NCBI GenBank assembly: GCA_027475525.1
Contig: JAMWFC010000086.1
Location: forward strand, 434,001 to 498,000
DNA from: Macrolepiota albuminosa
Taxonomy: Eukaryota; Basidiomycota; Agaricomycetes; Agaricales; Agaricaceae
Reading direction: 5' to 3'
Length of the DNA: 64,000 nucleotides
Part shown: positions 47,100 through 58,760 of the stretch, in pieces
Numbering within the stretch: the stretch's first letter is position 1
Layout: every line of letters begins with the position of its first letter
Translations under genes and position numbers: made by a program
Notes under the pieces: model-generated
What the model was told of the DNA's origin: nothing
Database searches by the model: none
Seen by the model: only the letters and a program-made list of their open reading frames with translations

Positions 47100-47480
47100 G
47101 GGGTGTAAACTGGGGTACTCTGTTCTGTGGTAACTAGTGACAATGGTAAGTATTTATAGTGAGAAACAAGTTTCCCGCCACTAAGAGGCTAAGGGTCGCC
47201 AAGAGATAGTAAACTGTAAGTAATATAATTAAACGTCCTGTATTAAACTAAATGTTGAAAAATGAAGCAAGCAAGCTGTCCATCTGTCTGAGGGAGGGGG
47301 TGCCAGGGTAAACATCAGGCTGTCCATTATGGGTAAATGACATTATACCTAATCCGTAAGCGCTGTTGTCAGCCAGTTGTACCAGGTGCCAGGATAAATG
47401 TCAGGCTGTCCATCATGAGTAAATAACATTATACCTAATTCATAAGCGCTGCCATTGGCCAGCTATGCCCTGTGCTGATT
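47100..47480 (-). repeat. LTR-like segment of gypsy D
   Basis: Shares the CTATAAATACTTAC promoter-like block and flanking sequence with 45480-45560. It contains an imperfect tandem repeat of about 80-90 bp (units starting GTGCCAGG near 47309 and 47387), diverged and therefore natural. Termini not resolved. Confidence 0.5.
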
Positions 47481-48063
47481 GATTGCTGCTACTTGTCAAT
47501 GTTTGCCAGTGGCATGATGCCAGCTGTCATTCCAGCTGCTGCCAGCGCTATCACTGATCAGATTCATTGCTTGCCATGCATGGCCATTGGGTAAGGCCTA
47601 AAATGGCTAAATTGTGTGTGCCAAGTTTGGCACATGCATGGCAAGGTGTCTGGAACTGCTGCTGAGCCTGCTGTTGATGTGCCTAGCCTGTGTGGGATCC
47701 TATCAGTGTCTCTCTAGCTATTCATCAATTAAAGGAGAACTGACTTCTATATAATGAGTGTTGACTTCCTCAACCAACTATGTACATGCCCTCAAGAGAT
47801 CTTGTTATAGGACCTCCTTGTATGTGAGTGTTAGAAAGGATTGTCAGGGACATGTGATCCATCGCCACCACCACAGAGACAAAGATAAATCGGAATAAAA
47901 AGGATTGGATAGGGAGTTTAGAGGGCATTTCAGTCACTGGGCAACCATTATATCTCATAAGTTAGACTCTACTAATTCTGATAGGCAGTTGATTCATATT
48001 TTACAGTGAGTCTTATCTAAATTTATTGCCAGCACATTCATTTTTATTTTCTTTCTCCATCAC
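47481..48063. other. no gene recognised
   Basis: Transition from transposon-rich sequence to the flank of the Tc1 insertion. Short open stretches carry no known motif. Confidence 0.5.
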
Positions 48064-48209
48064 ATGGTGGAATTAGTCTTTAAGATAATTAACAATTGGT
48101 CTTGTAAGATAAATCCTGAATTTGAATTAGATGAAAACCAATTGAGAACTGAATATCTTGATATCAAAACTCCATGCCCTTTGCCAAGAGTTATTATATT
48201 TGAGAGATA

Positions 48210-48431
48210 CAGTGGCTCAAAAAACTGTCCCAATGTTTCATACTTTTTGAAAGATGATATTGGCATGAAGGATGGGAAGTACATAAAATTCTGATTAAAT
48301 CATGTAAAATACTATGACATCGTAGCTACAAAATGAATTTAGGTTTATGTAATCAAAATCAAAACTGATGGAGCAATAGCCATTTTAAAATATTCACTCA
48401 TTGGGACAGTTTTTTGAGCATCTCTAATTTT
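48210..48431. repeat. left TIR of the Tc1 element
   Basis: The outer 21 bp (GCTCAAAAAACTGTCCCAATG) recur inverted at the inner end of the same TIR (CATTGGGACAGTTTTTTGAGC), so each TIR can fold on itself. Confidence 0.92.
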
Positions 48432-48436
48432 AGTAT

Positions 48437-49486
48437 CTAGTACTTTGTATGTCCTCCATTTGCCTTGATAACTGCTTGAATCCTTCTAAGCATGCTTTCT
48501 ATTAGTCTTTGGCATACCTCTGGTGGTATTTCATCCCACTCTTTTGCAACCCTCTCCCATAATTCATACACACCATAAGGAGGTGTTTCATATTGCCTAA
48601 GTTGCTCTTTGAGGTACTCCCAGAGATGTTCAATAGGGTTGAGATCAGGGGATTGGGCTGGCCACCAAAAAACATTAAAGTTGTTGTCCTCAAACCACTT
48701 GTCAGCCCTCTTGGAGTTGTGTTTGGAGTCATTGTCCTGTTGAAAGTAGTGGGCACCCTCCTCCATCTCCAACTTCTCAAAGTTCTCCTTTGCTCCATCA
48801 TCTAAAATTTCACAGTACTGCTCTGCATTCATGATCCCCACCACCTCTACAAGCTTTTCTACCCCATTTCAACTCATACAGCCCCATACCATGAGATTAT
48901 TCCCTCCTCCATGCTTCACAGTAGGTGTAGTTGTTTGGTCTGAAATGTCTTCTCCTTGTAGCTTTCACACATACTGCTTCCCATCTGACCCAATCCTGTT
49001 AATCTTTGTCTCATCTGTCCACAACACCCTTTTCTAGTCCTCTATAGTCTAGTTCTGATGCTTCTGAGCCCATTTAAGCTGTAGTTGTCAATGTTTAGCT
49101 TTGAGCATAGGAACTTTTCTCTTGGTAGCAGACCAATACCCCTCCTCCTTCAACACATTCCAGACAGTCTTGGAAGAGACAGGGTTGGAAATGATGTTGT
49201 TGATAAAATTAGTGGCCTGGACAGCTGTATCAAGTCTCCCAGTTGAGATTTGTCGAACAATAGCCTGTTTATCACATGGAGTAAGCTTAGCAGGATGGCC
49301 TCCAGGATGGTTTTCCTTGTCCATCTCCAACTCTCTACCAATCCTCCTAGTAGTAGACTTCTTTAGACCAGTTTGAGCCCCAATCTGACCAGAGAATACC
49401 CTTGAGCAAGAAGAGAAACAACAGTAGAGTGTTGTGCAGAAGGAATGGGTTTCATGATAGTGGTTAAAGGTCAAGATGTGGTTCAA
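48437..49486 (-). pseudogene. Tc1 transposase (DD34E)
   Basis: One minus-strand frame carries an N-terminal helix-turn-helix region (LKKSTTRRIGRELEMD, HPAKLTPCDKQAIVRQ), first Asp in LWTDETKINR, second Asp in YFQQDNDSKHNSK and Glu in PDLNPIEHLWEYLK. The spacing from second Asp to Glu is exactly 34 residues, the Tc1 signature. Stops between 48845 and 49090 replace Trp and other codons, so the protein is broken although all catalytic residues remain. It would cut and paste the element at TA sites. Confidence 0.93.
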
Positions 49487-49555
49487 CCAGCTTGAACTAC
49501 TCCCAAATATATCTAAACATGGTCACATGACTTTGTTTATATTTCCACATGCAAC

Positions 49556-49709
49556 TTACTCTTTATTTCTGAGTAAAATAGGAATAAACCTGAAAAATTA
49601 GAGATGCTCAAAAAACTGTCCCAATGAGTGAATTACTCTTTATTTCTGAGTAAAATAGGAATAAACCTGAAAAATTAGAGATGCTCAAAAAACTGTCCCA
49701 ATGAGTGAA
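49556..49709. repeat. exact 77-bp tandem duplication 7
   Basis: Copies 49556-49632 and 49633-49709, straddling the inner edge of the right Tc1 TIR. Confidence 0.97.
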
Positions 49710-49969
49710 TATTTTAAAATGGCTATTGCTCCATCAGTTTTGATTGTGATTACATAAACCTAAATTCATTCTGTAGCTACAATGCCATAGTATTTTACAT
49801 GATTTAATCAGAATTTTACATACTTCCCATCCTTCATGCCAATGTCATCTTTCAAAAAGTATGAAACATTTTTACATGATTTAATCAGAATTTTACATAC
49901 TTCCCATCCTTCATGCCAATGTCATCTTTCAAAAAGTATGAAACATTGGGACAGTTTTTTGAGCCACTG
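49671..49969. repeat. right TIR of the Tc1 element
   Basis: Inverted partner of 48210-48431, including the same inner inverted copy of the end motif; lengthened by the 77-bp duplication at 49793-49946. Confidence 0.92.
49793..49946. repeat. exact 77-bp tandem duplication 8
   Basis: Copies 49793-49869 and 49870-49946, within the right Tc1 TIR. The left TIR has one copy. Confidence 0.97.
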
Positions 49970-49971
49970 TA

Positions 49972-51990
49972 CCATCTTTCATGATAACCTAAAATCAATG
50001 ACAAAGAATTAATTGGAATGACCATGCAGAGAGAAACAATTACTTGCGGTGTCTCCAAGGAAGATACCTCATATTCCTCAAAGAAATTTGTTTCTCTGAC
50101 CAGACTCTGTGCAAACATCCTTTGAACTCTGATACGAGAATTAAGCCTGTATGACATATGATTGTCATAATAGAAAATTTATAATAGTGAAATACATACG
50201 TTACCTAGCACAACTCAGACAAAATATTAAAGACCACAGTTATCATTCTTACCAGCATTGAATTGAAATATACTAAAATTGAAAGTGAGTGATAGAAACA
50301 AGAGAAACTTCTTAGCCACACACTTCTTGCATTGACCAGGAGAAAAACTTGAGTAGTACTCATTAGCATCAGGGTAATGTTTACAAATAAAAGACATACA
50401 ACCATAAATAAGATTTCCAGCAAGATAGTACTGTTATAGGTGAGTACCAGAATCAAATTATTAACAACATTGCACTTATAATACTCACAGTTAGAAGTGT
50501 ACAGGCTGCAATGATGCTTGTCAATAGTCCAATGCTCATACTATCAATTTAATAATAAGTAGACCATAACACATAATATAACTTACCTAAAGACAACTAG
50601 ACAATTGATTGCATTTTGTGATCTGAAGGCATATTTCATATAGACTTGTGCAAGAGTAGTTCAAAAATCACAATATAACCCACCTTATAAATCCAGTATG
50701 CATGTCTCTTAAGAGATAGACAAGAGATGCAGTAATAAACAAGTCACAGATGATAGACATGGTCAAATAAACTGATAATGAGACCTATCTCCAGCCTAAA
50801 TCAGAATTGAGCAATACTTCTGAAGTCATTTATATTCCTACATGTCCAAGTAGGGTAGTCACGATGAAATATGAGGCATTGTTGTACCTGTTTGGACCTG
50901 AGTTCAAATTGTGCTGATAAACAAATTGATACAAACAATAATGTGACAAAAACTAGAATGACAATAAATCATATCAGAATCAGAAATCCTGAAAATAATA
51001 TATAGTCATCTTGACATTGTCCAATGCCTGGACAGATTATTTGTAAAAGTATAAAAAGCAGCTTAAATGCAGAATTACCCAATTGCACAAGAGATGTGAT
51101 AATCTAAAAGAATGATTCATGCTTGGGACATATAGAAAGTCTGATTAAATAGTGCATACTATAAATGCAATAAATGGTTTTTGCCATTGATATCTGTGAC
51201 TGACTATATATTATTTAGTATGAATTTGAATAAAATGAAGTCATTACACTTGCGACGATATATTCTCCATGTAAAGAAGCTGACAGAATTGATAGTAGCT
51301 TCAGGCAGAATAGTTGTTACTTGACAATGTAAGCACACCTCTGAACTATTGATGTCACAAATATCTTGATTTTCATCAAAAACAAGAACTTTGGAAGAAA
51401 ATGAGTAATAACTCACTGTGATTGTTATTGCAGCCTGACAACTGCATCAACATCTACACATCACAAACAAGTGAAATGTGCTGCATACTATACTTCCACT
51501 AAAAGTAAAAAAAGTCAACATTGCAAATAATTTATGGATCAGAACTAACAAAGAGACATTGATGATGTTTGATGTCTTTTCAGGTATCTTGTCCACAACA
51601 AAGATATCATATATTCCATACGACAAGAAAACCATCTGTACACATTCCATGATGCTCACAAAATTCAAACTTCTGATCATAGAGAAAATACCAGCTTATA
51701 TTACTTACAAAAGTATTATGACCTGTAGAAAATAAATCAAAGGCAATAACTCAAAAACAAGAAAATACCAGCTTATATTACTTACAAAAGTATTATGACC
51801 TGTAGAAAATAAATCAAAGGCAATAACTCAAAAACATTTGTTGAGTCTAGACTTACTGCTCCTTTTAACATCCAATGATCATGAGAATACATGCGGAAGT
51901 AATACAAAGTCTGTGAGCATGTAATCCCCAAAAGCCTAAATAAAGGGCATGTATATGAAAAAGCAATAAAAAAAATAAGAACAATGCTCA
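49972..51990 (-). pseudogene. DUF6534-like multi-helix membrane protein, disrupted at its 3' end
   Basis: Exon-sized pieces on the minus strand, separated by GT-AG introns, follow the order of the DUF6534 family of Agaricomycete seven-helix proteins: LLGITCSQTLYYFRMYSHD-HWMLKGA, a 14-nt exon, SLNFVSIMECVQMVFLSYG (51672 leftward), a helix with FAMLTFFTFSGSIV, FFTWRIYRRKCNDF (about 51270), SIICDLFITASLVYLLRDMH with TGF, NAINCLVVF, GLLTSIIAACTLLT and the last helix ending VFLLVNAR (about 50330), then a soluble tail (SRIRVQRMFAQSL). The family has no proven function; it sits in the plasma membrane or another membrane by prediction. I could not define the first exon. A Tc1 element separates the tail from a further 49 open codons at 48064-48207, so the gene is probably disrupted. 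Exon limits are approximate. Confidence 0.65.
51683..51836. repeat. exact 77-bp tandem duplication 9
   Basis: Copies 51683-51759 and 51760-51836. It doubles a 14-nt exon (51709-51722 and 51786-51799) of the membrane-protein gene. Confidence 0.97.
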
Positions 51991-52020
51991 TACCACAAGT
52001 CAATTATAAAGGCTAGATTG

Positions 52021-53723
52021 AGAGAGATCAGAAATATCAGGCCTAATATTTGGATGACATACTTAGAAAGACTGGTTCATAGACTGCTGATGGGTTGGGC
52101 ATTGCTGCCAGATGCTAATTGGTTTCTAACTGAAGAAAACAGACAAAATCAGGAAGTGAGGGGAATGCAACACGTTGTGCCTTGACTGGGTTGTTTCGAA
52201 GAAGATGGGAGTGTTGAAGAGACTTGAGGGGGAGGGATAGAGAAGACACAGAAGCATACGATAATTATAACTTGACCTTTTATAACAGTCACACTCACCT
52301 ATCATAGAGATCATTCTCTGTACATCATATCCTTGATTGATGATCAGGACTTGATAATCAAGACCTGATAATCAAGACTTGATTGAGTAGCTAAGTATTC
52401 TTACTGTCCCCATGCTTGATTGGTGTTACAATTCACATAGGAGACCGTGACGCATCGTTTTCTGCATCCAGGAGCAGAAAAAAGGATCATAAAACCAAAA
52501 GTAACCACTTGAAACATCTATTGATAGTCCAACTTCCCAGAATCCACATCAACTTGTATTTCCATCAAGGACCAGTGACTCGGGAAGTATCATCGGTGTT
52601 AGTTGTCACTGCGATGTTTTCCTTCAGACAATGGCTCAGGGCTACTTCCATAGACTACGGGTCCTTACCAAAAATCATTTTGTAGTACATATACCAGGTT
52701 GGGTCGATGTGCTCTTGTTCCCCAGTCTGGTACCATCACGATCATCGACGTCATCCGTAGTCTTTCTGCAATACCGCCATTGACAGAAATTGATGGTAAA
52801 GGCCACTATTATATTACGCGCACAATGTCTAGAGCTAATTTAATGACTAGTATGGCTCGGTCGTCAATCGAACGCTGATTTTGGTGGTATGACTGTCGTT
52901 CTACCACGAAATCTTCAATGTAGAAACTCTTTTTCCGAGGGGGATAACTTGGGCCCAAGTATCTATGGAAGCAGAATCTGGATCAGAGCTGGATACATAC
53001 AGTGTTGCGTGTTGATGAAATTGAACCTGGCCAACGGGCGACTCGGAGCAGAATTTGAACTTGATGTTGGTCTTGATAGGAACTTGACGATCAGATCTCT
53101 TTCACGGGACATCCGTATTCTATAACCCTCGTAGAAATGGCTTTCCATCTTTCGACCTCATTCAACACCAAAAGAAGGTGAAAACAAACTTTTGAGGTCC
53201 TCACGTCCAATAGGAAAACTAACCTCCAAGGTTGATTTTAATTGGCCGAAGTAAGCCACAAACATTAGTGCTAAATTCGGGTGCGCTATTATATATGTGG
53301 CCCTAGGTGAACTTCGGTCAACTTGTGCAGAATTGAAGGTTCAGCTCCTCTTCACCTGTGACACCGATGACGCTGATGACACCGGTAGCGTACGCAGTTT
53401 TATGGCCTATGGCGAAGATACATATTCGCGAATACTAGTACCGATCATCATCAGTCCCGATGGCGACTGTGATGAATAGAAAAATTAGGCACCTTCATAA
53501 CGGAATAGGCGCTCCATGGTTATTGACTTCCGGGGTTATTCAGTTGTTGTCATGAAAAAGACGAGAGCCTCAAGCTTGGTCTCCTGATGGGACGCACATC
53601 GCTCAGCGAATATCGCTGCCAGAAGGTTCTGATTACATCATATGAGAGACGTGTATGCTGTAAGCGTTGAAGAGAGATAAGAGGCTGCTCTTTACCCTGC
53701 CTTACAACATAGTCCAAACGAGA
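52021..53723. other. host-like sequence, no gene recognised
   Basis: Composition returns to that of the esterase region from about 52440. Open frames are short and without motifs. A small direct repeat of the ACCTGATAATCAAGAC type occurs near 52348-52385. Confidence 0.55.
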
Positions 53724-53877
53724 TTTTTTTGTATCAAGGTCGTTTTTGGTATAGACTGGATTGAATGCATCCATACACACTGTCATCGTTCTTCTTAGCC
53801 TTTTTTTGTATCAAGGTCGTTTTTGGTATAGACTGGATTGAATGCATCCATACACACTGTCATCGTTCTTCTTAGCC
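53724..53877. repeat. exact 77-bp tandem duplication 10
   Basis: Copies 53724-53800 and 53801-53877; a few T residues extend the match by chance. Confidence 0.97.
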
Positions 53878-54225
53878 TTTTCGCTTGAGCAAAGTCCGCC
53901 GGAACTAGATTATATTGTTTTTCCCCCAGGAGTTTGAGCGATCATTATTAATCGCTGAAACTAAGTATGGGTTTCACGAGGCGAGTCGTCCCGTTTGGTT
54001 CCTTTGGACTTTCAAGGGTGGGGTGATCCGGAGCTGTGTGTGACGTTCCTTTAATGCGCCGAGGGTCCGGTGGAAATGGAAAACTAAGTAATTGAGAAGC
54101 AGCTGCGCTCTGATAGTCAAGTGGCGCAGGGTTGGACGTACTAGTCGGCCGATAAACACCCGTCGTTTCGTGAGATGATGGTGAGGACTATGTTATTACA
54201 TAGTGAATTGTATTTGGATCCTGGA

Positions 54226-54379
54226 CAAGCCCTGGAGTTGAAATGAACGGTTGTGAGGGAATTATATATCATTACGGCTACGATGCAAATTTCCGGAGTC
54301 AGCAAGCCCTGGAGTTGAAATGAACGGTTGTGAGGGAATTATATATCATTACGGCTACGATGCAAATTTCCGGAGTCAG
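54226..54379. repeat. exact 77-bp tandem duplication 11
   Basis: Copies 54226-54302 and 54303-54379; identity exactly 77 bp. Confidence 0.97.
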
Positions 54380-54610
54380 AAACTGCCATTTGCGCTGCGA
54401 GCATATTTTTTTGATGCGATATTCATGGCCCATGGTGCCCATGGCCCTGGGTGTTGTTACGTCAGTTGACAAGCTACAAATCATCCACTGATGCAGGCGC
54501 TTTTGTGCGAGCGTTATCAGTCTATGTCAAAGCAGTCCATTAGGCTCTTACAAGAGGTGTACAATAAATAGGTGTTGTCTGTAAATGGGTCGCATGAAAT
54601 ATCAATTTCC

Positions 54611-54764
54611 GAGTGGCAGTGTCTGTTACCATCTCCAGTGAAGGAAAATGTCAATGTCAATGTCATGTATACCAATGGTCCGAATCGGAGTGGCAGTGTC
54701 TGTTACCATCTCCAGTGAAGGAAAATGTCAATGTCAATGTCATGTATACCAATGGTCCGAATCG
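54611..54764. repeat. exact 77-bp tandem duplication 12
   Basis: Copies 54611-54687 and 54688-54764. Confidence 0.97.
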
Positions 54765-56173
54765 GAGAACCATTCATAGTGGATGGGAAAAGATGATATG
54801 TAATCACTTGAAGGAGACCCGCGCCGGTGAGTACTTTTATGATTGGGTGTGAAGCGACAAATTTGGACCGGCGGTATAGAGATTTGGGTAGAAACCGATC
54901 GGGCCAGACGGTGATACTGGATGCTTGTCCAAGTTGGCGCAGCAGCTGTGGACGCCTCAGCGTTGTAAAAGAAGTAGTGCCATTGCATGAAGCCCGGGCT
55001 ACCGGTCCAAGCCTATCGGCCATGGAAAAGGCGATGTAATACGGTCTTTCTTTAAGAGCGCCGGTCCGCCACGTTTGTCATAGCAGAATTGCTCTACTGG
55101 CACAGAGTTCGTCTACATTTGGAACATGGCTAGACGGTGTGCGTCAGTAGGTGTGATAGATAGGCCAATTAGAGGGAGCCCCATGATGCGGGTGATCATC
55201 GACGATAAAAACACATGGATCGGAGGCTGTATATACATACTATGAGCTCTGGGTTCACTATTCCTAACTTCACGGCAACGTGGGAGAGTTTATATGGCAC
55301 CCTTCTGGCGAGAGCATGGAAACCACGAGGCCAGCTTCTAAGGTCGTGGGCAAATTTATCCGCGCCGATGCACATTGTATAATCCACCATGTGTGATTTG
55401 TGGTTACTGACCCAGTCTGTGGGAGTATACAGTTTTGTATGGATGTTGCGGGCGTCTATAGAGACGAGCGCCCCTACCTGACGGGAGTTCCCGCCCGTCG
55501 TGTAAATTTACGAGCATTGTCTACGTCAGTCAATCAATTATGTATACCCTTCAAGCAAAGTACGTACATGAGACCAGGACCCCGGAAACTTAGGTGTCTG
55601 AAGAAAATCCGCTAAACCCGTTGAGCATCAATGCATCAACGACTGGAAATTTATCCACCCGCTTTCTAGGAAGACGGCTGGATTACGTCTTGGCGAAAGA
55701 GTCTTGTCAGGTAATTGACACCTACGTTAGACAGGGTCTGTCGTGCAGTTCTCCAGGATTCAGAGCTCTGAGCGGGACCGGTTTCATGTGGGAAGAATAT
55801 AGCGGCAGCGCCAGACAGTTTCAGAAAGAAAAAAAGCAAGGATCTGGCTTTTTTTGGCAAGCGTGGAATGACTATTAGGTTTGCAGGTGGCACGATCGAA
55901 ACTGGGCACGCGGTGTCCGGGGTCCCTGAGAGATGGGAGAGGCGTGGAAACGAATTTCTTGCTCTCCTTCCGCTCATCGTCTTTTCCGACGACCACGCCC
56001 TCGCCGCCGCTGTTCTCGTCGTCCAGCCCAGGCCTGTCGCCGTGCCTCTCATAATTCTACTCTAACCCTGGATAATGCGAGCTAGACCTGCCGCACAACC
56101 TCGCAATTCATAGCCAACCACTAGATTGTCCTCAGCTCTCCCATCTTACTCTTCTACCTACTCTTTCTTCCCC

Positions 56174-57959
56174 ATGCCTTCACGTTCCCTTGAAAGTCCT
56201 TGGCCAGCAAGAACCCCGGCAGCAGAACCTGTTATAACAACGCGGAAACGATCGTTGAAACGTAGACGTATTCGTGACGATGGTCATGCCAGCACGTCGA
56301 AAACGGCGAGGAGACAGGTGGTTGTCGATCAGTCTCAAGTTGGTAAGTTGCGAGTACCTGGTTCAATCCAAATGCGCAGTACTGAATGGAAACTTGGTAG
56401 AACAAGCCTTAACAGACTGTCAACTCCTCTCTGACAACACTGTCATCTCATGCTTTCCCACCTCTGATACCGTTGTAGCCCAGCATGAGTGGATCTCTTT
56501 CGTCTGTTAGTGGCTTCTTCAAGCTTTTGTAGCTCGTTGAAAACTAACTTGACGTCAGGGAACTCACGTCGACCGGAAATTACACAGGCGAACCTCGTCG
56601 ACATCTTCCTTTTCCACGGTGATTCTCGGAAACAAATTTTGCACTATCGAGATGTTCGAAATCCAACAGACCAAGCAGGACGAATAAATACCCAGGTAAA
56701 TGACACATGGTTCGGTGACAGGGCAACAAACTTTCAAGGCCAAAATATCAGTTACCCATTTTATTGGGTTCTTATACCCAGTGGAACAACTATAGGCCCA
56801 AACGCAATTGCCCAACCCACATTCACTGCCGTACGTGAGTACAGGTTCATTTGTTTCTTTTCTCGCTTCTTGGAGTTTCTCTTCCTCCTGTTCGGCTTAG
56901 TGCTTTTGAGGGAGGTTGTCTTTAGACATACCCTTCCCACCGCTATATATTAGTGGCGATTTTATTGGGCTGACTGGGGGTGCCCTACCAAACCTCTCTG
57001 GATTCTTACTTTCTGTTTAATGCTTCAATCTTCTTTGACCTCATCGTTGCCTCATCCGCGAATGCTAATTTTCATTACGTTCTTACTTTCTGTTTAATGC
57101 TTCAATCTTCTTTGACCTCATCGTTGCCTCATCCGCGAATGCTAATTTTCATTACGTTACAGAAACCACTTTTGCGGATTCTGTCATTGCCTCGATTGCT
57201 TCGTCCTCAGCAGCATCGGCATCGTCTGCATCGGCGGCGTCAGTATCGTCTGCATCTGCCGCTTCGGCCTCTGCCGCCTCCGAGTCTGCCGCATCAGCCG
57301 CATCAGCCGCCTCTGAGTCTGCTTCAAGGGCCTTAGGATCGAATTCACGGTCCAGTGGGACAGCTACTTCTTCATCCACCTCCACAGCCTCTCTTCAACA
57401 AGGTTCCTCGGGCAAAGAATTTCCACATTGGGCTATTGCCGTAATCGTAGTCTTAGGCTTCTTCGCCATCGTGGCCACATGTATACTCACCTTCCTGATC
57501 ATGCGCCGCATGCGACGACGTCAGGAGCTTGATTCGAAACGCAACTCAATGGGTTCCTCATCACCTATGATGGCAAACGCTGGTGGGCCTTCATCACCCC
57601 TCCTTGGTGCTGGCGCAGCCGCTGGATCTATCAGCCACGAACATGCGGTTCGTGATGGAGCAAGCGTGCATGACGGTGCATCAACCATGTCGCGTGCAGG
57701 TAGCGCTGGGAACAACGAAGCACCGTTTAGCGGCGAGGACGCCGCAATCATGGCGGATGCGTTCCGTAAGATGCTACGGAAACCTGACTTTGCGGCGCGC
57801 CGAGTGGAGGAGGGTGAGAGTCCTGAAGAAGGCAAGGAGTCGATTTTAGGTCGTGAGCTCGCAGAGGAGGGTCGGGATATTCGTAGTGTGAAGTCGGAGC
57901 GCGGAGTCAGGGTAGAGACTTTGAGTGATGGGGGCGATACTCCTCAGGATGGGCATTGA
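56174..57959 (+). CDS. single-pass membrane protein with Ala/Ser-rich stalk, 4 exons
   Basis: Joining 56174-56342, 56380-56505, 56559-56834 and 57163-57959 gives 1,368 nt, 455 residues, without stops. All introns are GT-AG: 37, 53 and 328 nt, the last about 251 nt after collapse of a 77-bp duplication. The ectodomain carries LNGNLVEQALTDCQLL, HEWISFVWNSRRPE, VNDTWFGD and NISYPFYWVLIPSG, with possible N-glycosylation sites. A stalk of Ala/Ser repeats (about residues 205-250) leads to the membrane helix FPHWAIAVIVVLGFFAIVATCIL with a basic stop-transfer stretch (MRRMRRRQ), then a Ser/Gly-rich and acidic cytoplasmic tail. I know this as a conserved, unnamed family of basidiomycete surface proteins; the layout is like that of wall or matrix sensors. 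No signal peptide is visible, so the first exon may be incomplete upstream. Confidence 0.85.
57003..57156. repeat. exact 77-bp tandem duplication 13
   Basis: Copies 57003-57079 and 57080-57156, inside intron 3 of the membrane-protein gene. Confidence 0.97.
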
Positions 57960-58760
57960 TAGCCTAGTTTCAGCCTGGTGCTTGGATTCTTTGGCCGCCA
58001 CTTCCTTTCCTGTTTCCCTGCTGTGGTTGCTTTGATATCCCTCGCCCCTCCATCGACGCGCCAACCCACCAAATCGCCATGTTTGTTTGTCTTGTGTCCA
58101 TTCATGTCCGCGTCCTTTTCAATCAATCCATTGCTCCTCATCGACATTCATCTTGGTCAACGTCCCTTCATATATCCTTTTTCGATCGCAACCTTTTTTA
58201 TATCCCCCTTCTCAGCGGACTCTGATCAGAACATATGTATATATACCTTGGGCTGCCCTTCTCGTTTCCCTCTCTCCATCCTGGCGTTTCCTACTTACCG
58301 TAAGTATCGTTGTTGTTTGTCTCTTTTTCGTTCCGACTACAGATTCTTTTCTTTTCTTGCTTCCCTTCATTTCAATTACCCATTACCCATTATTGCATTC
58401 TCATATTGTCCCCCTCCCCTCCCCACCAACTCGAGTTACAGTGCGCTATACTCGATTCACACTCCTTGGTTTTTTGTTCTTGTCTCCGTAGTCTTCAACA
58501 AATAATCTGACACTATATTCAACGATGGGTTACTACATATACAAAATGCATAGCCGCCAATTCTCTCCACTTTTTACTGTCCCTTTCCCCTTTTTCTTTC
58601 CGCGCCTCCCTACTATATGTATGCAAGCAAGCTTATGGTGACCATGCGCTAGGCTCTGGCTACGCTCTGATTTTTTTCGATTGTACCGACCGGGACAGGG
58701 AAACCTATACTTAATTTTTTTTTCTACACAATGGTCTCTGACATACATGTACGGAACGAC
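57960..58760. other. C/T-rich 3' flank
   Basis: A 175-codon open frame at 57978-58505 is explained by the C/T-rich composition; it starts 19 nt after the stop of the membrane-protein gene and has no domain. I read it as 3' UTR and flank. Confidence 0.55.

Larger units (their letters stand above)
48210..49969 (-). mobile_element. Tc1/mariner transposon with 222-bp TIRs
   Basis: The ends begin CAGTGGCTCAAAAAACTGTC and are flanked by TA at 48208-48209 and 49970-49971. The left TIR is 48210-48431 (222 bp). The right TIR is 49671-49969, 299 bp as given but 222 bp once the 77-bp duplication inside it is collapsed. The interior encodes a DD34E transposase with stops. Total length corrected for two 77-bp duplications is about 1.6 kb, normal for Tc1. 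It sits in the tail of a membrane-protein gene. Confidence 0.95.
53878..56173. other. host-like intergenic sequence
   Basis: No domain recognised on either strand. Contains 77-bp duplications 11 and 12. The last part (about 55970-56170) is the C/T-rich promoter and leader of the membrane-protein gene at 56174. Confidence 0.5.

Noticed and set aside
47309..47470. Tandem repeat considered as another 77-bp duplication
   Set aside because: Units have diverged by many bases and the period is not 77; it is an old natural repeat.
53724..54764. Three tandem duplications within about 1 kb suggesting a duplication hotspot
   Set aside because: They have the same 77-bp period and perfect identity as the rest; local contig fragmentation is simpler.
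57978..58505. 175-codon open frame downstream of the membrane-protein gene
   Set aside because: C/T-rich sequence gives long Phe/Ser/Leu/Pro frames in several phases; no domain, and it begins 19 nt after a stop codon.
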